DNA of 37,421 bases from Bacteroidales bacterium. GTDB lineage: Bacteria; Bacteroidota; Bacteroidia; Bacteroidales; Muribaculaceae. Location: positions 1 through 37,421 of the forward strand of contig DXYS01000080.1 in NCBI GenBank assembly GCA_019415705.1. Reading direction: 5' to 3'. Of the stretch, positions 15,388 through 23,226 are shown one piece after another. The notes under the pieces are model-generated. The model ran no database searches, was not told the DNA's origin, and worked only from the letters and a program-made list of their open reading frames with translations. A program made the translations under genes and the position numbers. Position 1 is the first letter of the stretch; every line of letters starts with the position of its first letter.

Positions 15388-15687
15388 ATGGCAAATAATT
15401 TTGAGAGGAGAGAAAGATTTCAGCAAGAACGAGAAAAGTATTATTGCGAAAAAACAAACTTACGATTGAAATATGCTGCTCTGATTTCAATCGGTATCTC
15501 AATAATACTTTTGTTGATAATGGCTTTCGGTTTTGTCGATTTTGAAAATTCTACTGCACTATTATTTATGCGTGGATGCGCCGGATTGTTTGCAATAATA
15601 TTCGTTGTGTTAGTTGGAATCGTTGTTTACCGTGTAAACACATCATTTTTCAAGGATAAGGCAAACTCAAAGCGTAATCGAAACTAA
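15388..15687 (+). CDS. Small membrane protein with charged N-terminus (99 aa)
   Basis: Starts MANNFERRERFQQEREKYYC. A highly charged N-terminal helix (1-30) is followed by two membrane helices (about 31-48 and 59-82) and a basic tail (KDKANSKRNRN). The ATG at 15388 is preferred to an upstream in-frame TTG at 15379 that lies in a -7 box. I do not recognise the family. The two neighbouring small membrane-protein genes suggest a cargo cluster behind the tRNA. Confidence 0.65.
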   Translation: MANNFERRERFQQEREKYYCEKTNLRLKYAALISIGISIILLLIMAFGFVDFENSTALLFMRGCAGLFAIIFVVLVGIVVYRVNTSFFKDKANSKRNRN

Positions 15688-15808
15688 AAGAGCTTTCACG
15701 GAGAATGGGCGTTGATAGGCTCGATGCCGAGGACTCGGGAATCATTGAGCATGGACCCAACTTTTTGCGGGGCGCGGGCGTTTTATTTGAAATTTTAAAC
15801 TTAAGATT

Positions 15809-16063
15809 ATGGCTGCAAACCGCATACGTCCGACCGATGATGTCCTTGTGGAACTATATTTTGAAGGCAAGAAAGTTGATACTTACGAAAGCTCGGGTTT
15901 TCACACCGTTGACGAGGCTGTCAGGAGTGCTTACGAAAGCTCTAAGCGAGAATATGTCAACATTGAGGACTATGTGTTTCGCGTGACAAATCTTGCCGAG
16001 CATACTTCGGCCCGCTATCGTGTAAATGCGGGTGGTAATCTCAAACTCATCCCCGAGGAATAA
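15809..16063 (+). CDS. Conserved-looking small soluble protein (84 aa)
   Basis: Starts MAANRIRPTDDVLVELYFEG and ends GGNLKLIPEE. The predicted pattern is beta-beta-alpha-beta, with a central Tyr/Ser-rich helix (VDEAVRSAYESS). No signal or membrane segment. The codon use looks host-like and better than that of the overlapping frame at 15705-15986. I do not recognise a function. The 120 bases upstream contain a GC-rich patch without a clear gene. Confidence 0.6.
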   Translation: MAANRIRPTDDVLVELYFEGKKVDTYESSGFHTVDEAVRSAYESSKREYVNIEDYVFRVTNLAEHTSARYRVNAGGNLKLIPEE

Positions 16064-16123
16064 GTCTGACTGGGACTTCCATATTATTATAATGACAAAA
16101 CAGTTTGTGTGTTATGCTGACTG

Positions 16124-16336
16124 TTAATCTGTCTTTTCGTTTTTCAAACTCCGGCTGTAGATTTTAAAATTATCGAAGCACAGATATGTGAGAAGGATAA
16201 TACTGCATAACTCAAACCATGCCTTGCCGGAACTCGGATTTTGAGCAACGTCAAGTGCCCGCGCTACAATACACATAATTCCGCCGATAGTTAAAACGAA
16301 GGAGATGTTGCGTTTAGCACGAGTTCTGATAAACAT
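16124..16336 (-). CDS. Small two-helix membrane protein (70 aa)
   Basis: Starts MFIRTRAKRNISFVLTIGGI. It has a basic N-terminus, one helix at about 11-27 and a second at about 42-57, and a charged C-terminus (SRSLKNEKTD). The family is not recognised. It is read from the minus strand, between the plus-strand small genes and the toxin-antitoxin locus. Confidence 0.5.
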   Translation of the reverse strand: MFIRTRAKRNISFVLTIGGIMCIVARALDVAQNPSSGKAWFELCSIILLTYLCFDNFKIYSRSLKNEKTD

Positions 16337-16387
16337 ACAGTTGATTTTGTATTTCTTGGATGAGTCGATATTTCAGAGTCAGAATGG

Positions 16388-16732
16388 CTACAAAATTGCC
16401 GCCACGCGGCGAATATTGGCGAGACGCTCCATAAAGGTAGCGTCATGTTGAATTTTGCCTTTGTTGTAGGCAGTCTGAAGATTCATCCAAAGGTCTGCGT
16501 CAATGCCAAGGGCGGCCTCTATCATCATGGCGTATTCGATAGTGAAGTCGCGTTTACCGTTAATCAGCTCGTTTAGTAAAGAGACTTTAATGCCGATTTG
16601 GTTGGCTAATTTGGTCTGAGTCAGGCCACGGGACTCTAATTCTTCTCTAAGCATTTCGCCGGGATGAGTCGGCTCAAACGCAACAAGATTATTAGCAATC
16701 ATTTTAGGGTCGATACTTTCTAATTTAATCAT
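16388..16732 (-). CDS. higA: HigA-family antitoxin (XRE-type HTH)
   Basis: A 114-residue antitoxin of the HigA/VapI type. The motif HPGEMLREELESRGLTQTKLA and the HTH helices GIKVSLLNELINGKRDF are diagnostic of the family. HigA binds and neutralises HigB and represses the shared promoter. The ATG at 16732 begins 1 base after the toxin stop (TGA-T-ATG), the usual toxin-first order of higBA. An ATG at 16762 would add 10 residues overlapping the toxin and is less likely. The antitoxin is intact although the toxin is not. Confidence 0.85.
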   Translation of the reverse strand: MIKLESIDPKMIANNLVAFEPTHPGEMLREELESRGLTQTKLANQIGIKVSLLNELINGKRDFTIEYAMMIEAALGIDADLWMNLQTAYNKGKIQHDATFMERLANIRRVAAIL

Positions 16733-16733
16733 A

Positions 16734-17050
16734 TCAATCGTAATGGTTAGAGAGTTCAACAATATTGCAAACAGTCAATAACGGTTTTTCATGGTCAGCA
16801 TTTAAAGTAAATTCTATACGATATTTATCATTAACACGAATCGAATAGCGTCCGCCTTTATCACCTGTCAATGCCTCGAAATTTAAGGAATTGAATTTGA
16901 ATAGAGTCTCAGGTGAGGGTGCGGCCATCAGCAGCTCGATGCGCTTCTGATAGCGTTTGATAATATCCGGCTGAAAACGATGTTTTTATCAGAAGCATGT
17001 CCCGATTCGAACAGTTCTCGTAAATAATCTTGCTCAAATACAACGACCAT
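16734..17050 (-). pseudogene. higB: HigB/RelE-family toxin, frameshifted
   Basis: The ATG at 17050 opens MVVVFEQDYLRELFESG, the start of a RelE/HigB-type mRNA interferase, but the frame breaks after DK and stops early. The second frame continues with IELLMAAPSPETLFKFNSLN and runs to the normal C-terminus (VELSNHYD). Adding one A to the run of five A's (T's at 16983-16987) restores an uninterrupted 105-residue protein. So it is one base short in a homopolymer: a disabled toxin, a sequencing error, or slippage-dependent expression. From the internal ATG at 16928 only a 64-residue C-terminal piece could be made. Confidence 0.85.
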
Positions 17051-17067
17051 ATACCTTTATTACATTG

Positions 17068-17108
17068 CAAAGATAATAAAAGTTTATCTGTTTCACAAAT
17101 ATGTGAAA
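17068..17108 (-). promoter_or_regulatory. Promoter and palindromic operator of the higBA locus
   Basis: On the minus strand TTTG (17096-17099), a 20-bp spacer and TATCTTTG (17068-17075) form a full promoter 17 bases before the toxin start. A perfect palindrome, TTTCACA-AATA-TGTGAAA (17091-17108), covers the -33 element and is the likely HigA-binding site, allowing autorepression. Confidence 0.75.
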
Positions 17109-17233
17109 GGCTTTAAATATCTAAATTAGCTTAAAGGTTTATTCTCAGAGTAAGGAAAAATCACATGCTCTGCAAAAAAAATGTGCACATACACAAAGAG
17201 TAAAGATCATTAGCCGTTAAAACAAATTGACAA

Positions 17234-17731
17234 TTATAGCCCTTCTTCATAAGTGTCAATTGATATTTTATAAATATTTAGAGAACTTTCTACTTGCGAA
17301 CACAAATTTTCTGCAAGTCTAATTGTTCCTGTCAAAATACCAATTTCATCCTCAGAAAAAGAATTAACAAGAATGTTTCCAATCATTAACATACTTGTTT
17401 TATCAACACGTTCTTTATATGTTTTCAAGTTCTTTTCGCACTGCTTGTAATAATCGCGAATTACTTCCCAATATCGTTTTTTAAAAAACTTATTTGAAAT
17501 ATAATATTCTACGTTTATTGAACTAATCTTTATGTCGGTATTTAATTTATATATGTCATTGTAAAGTGATCGAACTTCGGTAAAGATTTTTAGATATGCC
17601 AATTCATTTTCAAGAGAGTCAATTCTCTGTGTGAGAGCCCTTATATCGCTTTGTCCCTCAGGTGATTGCGCTCTAATTTGAATGGGAATGGTAGTAAATA
17701 AACAAATTGTAAATAAGATTAGAATGCGCAT
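17234..17731 (-). CDS. Exported coiled-coil protein of unknown function
   Basis: A 165-residue protein with a signal peptide (1-21, cut near IRA-Q) and an almost wholly helical mature part. A heptad-like stretch RALTQRIDSLENELAYLKIF lies at about 31-50 and several amphipathic helices follow. It has no cysteine pattern or known domain that I recognise. The gene is much more AT-rich than the genes beyond 18 kb, which fits recent acquisition along with the rest of the tRNA-proximal pocket. Confidence 0.65.
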   Translation of the reverse strand: MRILILFTICLFTTIPIQIRAQSPEGQSDIRALTQRIDSLENELAYLKIFTEVRSLYNDIYKLNTDIKISSINVEYYISNKFFKKRYWEVIRDYYKQCEKNLKTYKERVDKTSMLMIGNILVNSFSEDEIGILTGTIRLAENLCSQVESSLNIYKISIDTYEEGL

Positions 17732-17838
17732 TGGTATTAATTTAAGATGTTTAGATGTGTTAATTAGTGCATATCACAAAAGTAATGAATTATTTGTAAA
17801 TTGTATTAATTAGATGACTAAATTCGTGATAATATTTG

Positions 17839-17846
17839 TAGCTTTG
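17839..17846 (+). promoter_or_regulatory. -7 box upstream of the micro-membrane-protein pair
   Basis: TAGCTTTG matches TAnnTTTG, 29 bases before the ATG at 17876. No TTG is at the ideal -33 distance. Confidence 0.5.
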
Positions 17847-17875
17847 TTCAATATTTATTTACAAGTTAATGCATT

Positions 17876-17980
17876 ATGTCTCTTCCTTGGTATGCTTATA
17901 TGCCTGTTGTCGCTGGATTAATCGGTGCATATATAGGCGGTCGAATCTATAAAAATAATAAGCGCAAGCAGGGTAAATGA
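17876..17980 (+). CDS. Single-helix micro-membrane protein (34 aa)
   Basis: Starts MSLPWYAYMPVVAGLIGAYI and ends in a strongly basic tail (YKNNKRKQGK). One membrane helix with small-residue GxxxG-like spacing (GLIGAYIGG) would pack well in an oligomer. It has its own -7 box, and its stop overlaps the next start (ATGA at 17977-17980), which supports real translation of both. I do not recognise it. The form is compatible with a regulatory micro-protein or a small toxic peptide. Confidence 0.55.
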   Translation: MSLPWYAYMPVVAGLIGAYIGGRIYKNNKRKQGK

Positions 17981-18153
17981 CCGAAATCGTATACGGCCTT
18001 GTCTCGGGCGTGGTCGGGGTGGCGATCTGGCAGTTGCTTGACCGCAAGCTTACGGCGCGCATTACAGGCCTTGTGCGTTTCCTGTTGGAACTCGTCATTG
18101 TCTTGTCAGTTACAACGCTTGTCTGTCTTATTATCAAGAGCGTTATTAAGTAG
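17977..18153 (+). CDS. Two-helix small membrane protein (58 aa), coupled to the previous gene
   Basis: Starts MTEIVYGLVSGVVGVAIWQL. Helix one (about 4-20), a basic connector (DRKLTARITGLVR) and a long second helix (about 35-54). It overlaps the upstream 34-aa gene by 4 bp. Its last 48 bases also overlap, in antisense, the 3' end of the SGNH protein gene. Base composition is richer in GC than the pocket to its left. The family is not recognised. Confidence 0.6.
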   Translation: MTEIVYGLVSGVVGVAIWQLLDRKLTARITGLVRFLLELVIVLSVTTLVCLIIKSVIK

Positions 18154-19029
18154 GCGCGTAAATTTTATTGCGCCGTCACGATTCAGGTGGTCGCCGTCAT
18201 AAAAATCATCATAAGTAAATCCTTCGGCCTGAGAGAAATCGTAAAACGGTATAGAGTATTTTTGTCGATATAGTTGCACCAAGTAACGTGTGCGTTCTAC
18301 TTGCCTGTTATCGAGTAGGTTGGCGTAATCTCGTGTGACGGGAGTAGTGATGAGCACCGGCTGAACGCCTCTGTCAATGCACATTTCGATGAGTTTCTCA
18401 AACCATAGCCGCTGGTATGCTTCATTGCCGTTAGCCATGTTTGAGTGGCGCTCGGCTGCAGTTTGAGCCGTAGATTTTATGTGTTCTTCGTTTTGCCGGC
18501 CTAAATAATCCAATCCGAATCCTTTGGGAGATGTCTGCGGACCCTGTTTATGCATCAGGAAACTTTTCAGTTTGCCTGAATAGCTTGGAAATGAGCATAT
18601 CTCAAAATCAGCTCTCGAAAGGCGGTGATATTTGTCGATGTCGAGATACAGACGGTAATATGTCTCGAGATTACGGTTGTCGGTCGTTTCAAACGGTGCG
18701 TCAAAGAACGAAAAGTAGGAAATCGGTATTATGACACGGCGTAGCGACGGCAGTGAATCGATGTATCTGACGAGAACACGATAATCATACTCAAATGCCT
18801 GTGAGATATTTGCGAGATTGAGCGTGTTGGGCATGCTGTCGGCGACGACACCGTAATATGTATGTGATGACCCGAGCACGACGGTCGCGGTCTCATGGCC
18901 GTATTTTGCGATAGCATCGCGTTTCGTCGCATATGCATTAGGAATCCGACGCACAACGTATTCTCCGCAAATCAGCAATGCGGCGATAATCATGAAGAAC
19001 AGGATGATACGTGACAGAAACTTTTTCAT
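18106..19029 (-). CDS. SGNH-type acyltransferase/esterase partner of the MBOAT protein (DltD/AlgX-like)
   Basis: A 307-residue protein with an N-terminal membrane anchor (about 5-22) and a periplasmic SGNH-hydrolase-like domain. Block I is LGSSHTYYG (52-60) with S55 the likely nucleophile. The C-terminal D-G-D-H at 278-281 gives the Asp and His. Together with the MBOAT gene 8 bases upstream it would transfer acyl (probably acetyl) groups to an exported polysaccharide, as in alginate or teichoic-acid O-acylation. I start at the ATG at 19029 because it follows the MBOAT stop; the longer frame would overlap that gene by about 80 bases. The acceptor glycan is unknown. Confidence 0.78.
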   Translation of the reverse strand: MKKFLSRIILFFMIIAALLICGEYVVRRIPNAYATKRDAIAKYGHETATVVLGSSHTYYGVVADSMPNTLNLANISQAFEYDYRVLVRYIDSLPSLRRVIIPISYFSFFDAPFETTDNRNLETYYRLYLDIDKYHRLSRADFEICSFPSYSGKLKSFLMHKQGPQTSPKGFGLDYLGRQNEEHIKSTAQTAAERHSNMANGNEAYQRLWFEKLIEMCIDRGVQPVLITTPVTRDYANLLDNRQVERTRYLVQLYRQKYSIPFYDFSQAEGFTYDDFYDGDHLNRDGAIKFTRLLNNALDNKTDKRCN

Positions 19030-19037
19030 ATGCCCGT

Positions 19038-20471
19038 TCAGAATTGGAAATAGACAAATTGCTGCGATGTGCCTGAAAATATCAATACTGTCATTGTCAG
19101 CGAGATATAAAAAGTCCATCTAAACCAGCGTTGCCGCCATAGGCCATGGTCGGGGAAGTCAAGGCCCTGACGCCGACCTCGCATCATCCAGTCGTCAATC
19201 AGCAGTAAGGCTATCCACACGAAGGAGAACATGCCGAATTGCAGACCGTCAAAGTGAAAGTCGGTGAACATCAGCCGTATATAATTGACTGCTGTCGAGA
19301 GGTCCGGCGCCCTGAAGATGACCCAGCCGAAAGCTATTATTATGAATGTGAAGACTATTGCCCATAAGTCACGTGATGTCTCGACTTCGTATTTCGAGCG
19401 TTTGCCTCTGATGCGTCTGATTGCCGACTCAGGGATGACAAACGCAGCCTGATACGCGCCCCAAGCGATAAACGTGAAGTTTGCTCCGTGCCATAATCCG
19501 CTTGCGAGAAAGACTATCAGCAGGTTTGTCGATGTGCGGAGTGAGCTTTTGCGACTTCCGCCGAGCGGTATGTATACGTAGTCTCGGAGCCACTGCGACA
19601 GCGAGATATGCCATCGGCGCCAGAACTCGCCCATCGAGCGTGAAAAATAGGGTGTTCGGAAGTTCTGCATCAAGCGTATGCCAAACAGTTTTGCGCTTCC
19701 GACGGCTATGTCGCTGTAGCCCGAAAAATCGCCGTAAATCTGAAACGTGAACAGAATCATTCCGGCCCATAGATTCAACGCTCCGACAGACTGATAATCT
19801 GCAAAAATGTTATTTACTCCGGCTGCGCAATTATCGGCGACTACCATCTTTTTGAACAGTCCCCACAGTATCATTTTAAGACCGTCTACACCCTCGGCGT
19901 AAGTGAAGAATCGTTGACGCTGAAACTGGGGGATGAGGTTTGTAGCTCGCTCGATAGGACCGGCGACAAGCTGGGGGAAGAAGCAGATATAAGCAAAAAA
20001 TGCAGCAGCGTCGTGCGTCGCTTTCATATCGCCGCGATATACATCGATGGTGTAGCTCAGCACCTGAAATGTATAGAATGATATGCCGACCGGCAACACG
20101 AGGTCGAGCGTGACACTGTCGGGATACCATCCGACAAGTTCTGCAATGCGGCTGAACGAATGAGCGAAGAAATCGAAGTACTTGAATGTGAAAAGCACTC
20201 CGAGATTGAGCAGGATGTTGAGCCAAAGTATTATTTTTGCAGCCGACTTATGTCCTCGTTCGCGATTGGCGCCGATTGAAAGGCTGCAGACATATCCGCA
20301 TAATGTCGAGAGAATTATAAGTGCGAGAAAACGCCAGTCCCACCATCCGTAAAATACATAGCTTGCTGCAATTATAAACAGATTACGTCCCTTTATCGAC
20401 TTGAACACAAGCCAATAAGCGAGAAACACGACAGGCAGAAAAACCAAATATTCAAAACTGTTGAATACCAA
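19038..20471 (-). CDS. MBOAT family membrane-bound O-acyltransferase (AlgI/DltB type)
   Basis: A 477-residue polytopic membrane protein with about ten helices. Family blocks include GDFSGYSDIAVGSAKLFGI (about 247-265), FWRRWHISLSQWLRDYVYIPLGG (283-305) with H288, and the catalytic His block SGLWHGANFTFIAWG with H328. These match AlgI-like enzymes that move acetyl groups across the membrane for polysaccharide O-acetylation. It is first in a two-gene unit with the SGNH protein, with a -7 box upstream at 20540-20547. Confidence 0.93.
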   Translation of the reverse strand: MVFNSFEYLVFLPVVFLAYWLVFKSIKGRNLFIIAASYVFYGWWDWRFLALIILSTLCGYVCSLSIGANRERGHKSAAKIILWLNILLNLGVLFTFKYFDFFAHSFSRIAELVGWYPDSVTLDLVLPVGISFYTFQVLSYTIDVYRGDMKATHDAAAFFAYICFFPQLVAGPIERATNLIPQFQRQRFFTYAEGVDGLKMILWGLFKKMVVADNCAAGVNNIFADYQSVGALNLWAGMILFTFQIYGDFSGYSDIAVGSAKLFGIRLMQNFRTPYFSRSMGEFWRRWHISLSQWLRDYVYIPLGGSRKSSLRTSTNLLIVFLASGLWHGANFTFIAWGAYQAAFVIPESAIRRIRGKRSKYEVETSRDLWAIVFTFIIIAFGWVIFRAPDLSTAVNYIRLMFTDFHFDGLQFGMFSFVWIALLLIDDWMMRGRRQGLDFPDHGLWRQRWFRWTFYISLTMTVLIFSGTSQQFVYFQF

Positions 20472-20539
20472 ATCTTAATTGCTCAATGAAAACGAGGACT
20501 GATTATAACAAATAATACGCCTCTGTTATTTTATGCGTG

Positions 20540-20547
20540 CAAAGTTA
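20540..20547 (-). promoter_or_regulatory. -7 box upstream of the MBOAT/SGNH operon
   Basis: The minus strand reads TAACTTTG, 68 bases before the MBOAT ATG, in the 114-base gap below the CarboxypepD-like gene. No clear -33 element. Confidence 0.5.
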
Positions 20548-20585
20548 TAATTTTCCTATTAGATTTAATGTGATTCGGCTCGTTA

Positions 20586-21410
20586 TTACTCGACGCTGTC
20601 ATACTCGACATAGAGAGGAGCGCCGAAGGGCAGCGTCTCCCAGTCTGACTGGCTCGCATAGCGATATCTGGTTTTACCGGTGACCGGACGCGTTTTCATC
20701 AGGAACAACTCGTCGGTGAAGTTTTCCAAAAACTCGAGTTCGACATAGTATTCGCCCTTGTCAAGCATTATTTCCTCCGGAAATTTGTACGTAAATAAGC
20801 CGTCAACCAAGTCGGATTTTTTGTAATCAAAATAGTATTGTCTGACTGACGTCACCGGCACATATTTATCTTCCTCGCGTACATAGACATTGACACGAAA
20901 TTTCATGTGTGAAAGCGTGTTACTATCCACCACAATCGTGAATCCTAACTCATTCAGCCATGCTCTTTTCTTGACTTTCAGCGGTATTGCTAATCCCTGA
21001 CCGGCGGCTTTATACCCTTCGACATTTATATAGATAAATCCTCCGCTCGATTTTCGGCCTGCAATTTTGTGTCTAATGTCAAGGGGTTTTACAATAATCT
21101 CAGCGAGATTTATCACGTCTTCGTAAAGTCTTATTGTATCGGGGATTGCAGCAAAGTCTTTAATAGCGTATTTCTTGGGCTTATATCCGACAGACGAAAT
21201 ACGGAGAGTATCATTAGCAAACTCGGCGGGAACTGTCAGCGAAAAATGGCCTGTCGAGTCCGTGACGGTGCCGAGAGATCGGTTTATGATGCCTACACTT
21301 GCATAAATTATCGGCTCGCCAGTAGCCTCGGACACGACAACCCGGGCATATACAGGGATCGTATACACAAGCGCAATCAAAACATATGCGAGTCGGATTA
21401 TACTCTTCAT
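20586..21410 (-). CDS. CarboxypepD-regulatory-like domain protein, exported
   Basis: A 274-residue protein with a signal peptide (1-22), then a CarboxypepD_reg-like beta-sandwich (about 23-108: EATGEPIIYASVGIINRSLGT, TDSTGHFSL, ISSVGY). The remaining 165 residues form a beta-rich domain of unknown role with many aromatic residues. Such domains usually sit at the N-terminus of TonB-dependent receptors; this is a stand-alone version and may be periplasmic or surface-exposed. It overlaps the upstream hexosaminidase gene by 4 bp, so the two are cotranscribed and may work together on glycans. Confidence 0.75.
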   Translation of the reverse strand: MKSIIRLAYVLIALVYTIPVYARVVVSEATGEPIIYASVGIINRSLGTVTDSTGHFSLTVPAEFANDTLRISSVGYKPKKYAIKDFAAIPDTIRLYEDVINLAEIIVKPLDIRHKIAGRKSSGGFIYINVEGYKAAGQGLAIPLKVKKRAWLNELGFTIVVDSNTLSHMKFRVNVYVREEDKYVPVTSVRQYYFDYKKSDLVDGLFTYKFPEEIMLDKGEYYVELEFLENFTDELFLMKTRPVTGKTRYRYASQSDWETLPFGAPLYVEYDSVE

Positions 21411-23029
21411 CGATAGCGTTTTATATCATTCATCCGGAAGAATGCGTCTGAATAGCGTGCTCCCCACAACTCATAGCGTTCGGTTTGACGTTCTACTTTT
21501 GTGGCAAAATTATCCCAGCTCTTTTTGTCCTCTGAAGTCCAGACGTTCTCAGCCAAAGCAGCCAGTCTCGGGAACAGAAATTTCTCTAATTTCCATGTCG
21601 TCGGGATGTATTCGGTCCACATGGCGCCCTGAGCGCCGAGCACTAATTTCTTTTCGTTGTCAGAGATAGAGTCGGGCATTATCCGGAAGCTATAAACTTT
21701 CTCTACGGATAACGGAGTCGCGCTCTTTGCGCCTATTTCATCCTGTAACCGGCTTTCGACAATATTAAGATAACACCATTTCGAACACGCGAATATAGTC
21801 TTGTGGCCTTTTTCGATTGCGCTACGGCCCTCCTCCGGTTTACGCCAGTTCATTATTACACAGTCTTCCGACACATCGCCCTCCATCACTTCATCCCATC
21901 CGACCATTGTCTTGCCTTTGCTTTTTATAACGTCCTGTACGAAGTGTGAAAAGTAGCCCTGAAGCGCTGCCTCATCTTTGAGTTGATGCTTGTGCATGAA
22001 GTCTTGAGCCTGAGAGCTTTCGCGCCACCATCGTTTGGCACATTCATCGCCGCCTGCATGGATGTATTGTCCCGGGAAGAGGTCGCATACCTCCGAAAAC
22101 ACATTTTTCAGAAACTCAAAGACCTCGGGCGTCGGAGCCAGAACATTATTGAATTTGTCGTATATTCCCCATGTAAGAGCACATTTTTTTTGCTCATCTG
22201 GCGTAGTGCTGAACGCGGGATATGTTGCCAAGACGGCCATGCAATGACCGGGAATATCGATTTCAGGAACAACGGTGATATGTCTGTCAGCAGCATAGTT
22301 CACAACTTCTTTGATTTGCTGCTGTGTGTAGTAACCGCCGTATGGAAGTTCTTGGTATTTGCCCGGATAGAGTCCGAAGATTTCACCCTCGCGCTCTGCC
22401 CCAAGCCGGGTCAGTTCGGGGTAACTTTTCAATTCGATTCGCCATCCCTGATCGTCTGACAGATGCCAGTGAAAATAATTTAGCTTATGCATGGCCAGAT
22501 AGTCAATATATCTTTTGACATATTCTATCGGAAAGAAGTGTCGTACGACATCAAGGTGCATTCCGCGATATTCAAAGCGCGGATAGTCGTTAATGACGAC
22601 TTCAGGCAGCGAAGGTATCACGCCGGCACGAGTCGGCAGCAGTTGTATCAGTGTCTGCACGCCATAAAAAACTCCGGCGGCATCGTTGCCTTCGATGACA
22701 ACTCCCTTGTCTGCACTTACGCTCAGACGGTAACCTCCCGATACTTCGCCGTTGTTTTTGTTTACAAGGGATATGGCGGCTTTGCCCGTAGTATTGTCTG
22801 TATTGAGAGGTATGCCGAGGTAGCGGTCAGCATAGTCGGCAAGATATTGTGCTTCGAAATTTAAAATGGTATCCGATACGGTGATATCAGCGTTTCGTAA
22901 TAATCTGAATGTTCCCTCTCCGTTTGTAACTATTTCGACCGGCTCCGGTATGATATTGTAATTAACGGGCTTAGCTGATGCCGATATGGCTGTAAACGAT
23001 ATTAATGCGGCCATGCAGGCAGTCTTCAT
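21407..23029 (-). CDS. Beta-N-acetylhexosaminidase, GH20
   Basis: A 540-residue exported glycoside hydrolase. Signal peptide 1-19, GH20 N-terminal domain (about 20-150), then the (beta/alpha)8 catalytic domain beginning YRGMHLDVVRHFF. The catalytic Asp-Glu pair is D328-E329 in HAGGDEC. The substrate-binding blocks NYFHWHLSDDQGWR and VPEIDIPGH are present. It removes terminal GlcNAc or GalNAc from host or dietary glycans such as mucin by substrate-assisted catalysis. No carbohydrate-binding module or SusCD pair is nearby. Confidence 0.95.
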   Translation of the reverse strand: MKTACMAALISFTAISASAKPVNYNIIPEPVEIVTNGEGTFRLLRNADITVSDTILNFEAQYLADYADRYLGIPLNTDNTTGKAAISLVNKNNGEVSGGYRLSVSADKGVVIEGNDAAGVFYGVQTLIQLLPTRAGVIPSLPEVVINDYPRFEYRGMHLDVVRHFFPIEYVKRYIDYLAMHKLNYFHWHLSDDQGWRIELKSYPELTRLGAEREGEIFGLYPGKYQELPYGGYYTQQQIKEVVNYAADRHITVVPEIDIPGHCMAVLATYPAFSTTPDEQKKCALTWGIYDKFNNVLAPTPEVFEFLKNVFSEVCDLFPGQYIHAGGDECAKRWWRESSQAQDFMHKHQLKDEAALQGYFSHFVQDVIKSKGKTMVGWDEVMEGDVSEDCVIMNWRKPEEGRSAIEKGHKTIFACSKWCYLNIVESRLQDEIGAKSATPLSVEKVYSFRIMPDSISDNEKKLVLGAQGAMWTEYIPTTWKLEKFLFPRLAALAENVWTSEDKKSWDNFATKVERQTERYELWGARYSDAFFRMNDIKRYR

Positions 23030-23081
23030 ATGATATTGTTTTAATTGATAATGTGGTTTGTAAGCGAAATTATAAAATAAT

Positions 23082-23113
23082 CATCAGTCAGACAAATTAA
23101 TTTGTGTCTGATG
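23082..23113. promoter_or_regulatory. Extended palindrome in the divergent GH20 / LytTR intergenic region
   Basis: A perfect 14-bp palindrome ACAAATTAATTTGT (23092-23105) is flanked by CATCAG (23082-23087) and CTGATG (23108-23113), which are also complementary. It lies 53 bases upstream of the GH20 start and 113 bases upstream of the LytTR start. It could be an operator for a dimeric regulator; its partner is unknown. Confidence 0.45.
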
Positions 23114-23205
23114 AGGTTGACTCCGTAATTTATAATCTTATAATCAGAGAGTGTGTTTTCATACATTTGCTTTATTTATTGCGTCATAATACGCGTGAAT
23201 AGTAT

Positions 23206-23213
23206 TAACTTTG
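23206..23213 (+). promoter_or_regulatory. -7 box of the LytTR operon
   Basis: TAACTTTG lies 13 bases before the ATG at 23227. An 8-bp direct repeat ATACGCGT occurs at 23189-23196 and 23231-23238, 42 bp apart (four helical turns), bracketing the start region. Confidence 0.55.
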
Positions 23214-23226
23214 TGGCTGTAAGATT

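Noticed and set aside
15705..15986. 93-codon plus-strand frame
   Set aside because: It overlaps the better 84-aa frame at 15809-16063 and has no sensible protein pattern.
17874..18137. 87-codon minus-strand frame
   Set aside because: It is antisense to the two coupled micro-membrane-protein genes and has no hydrophobic or domain logic.
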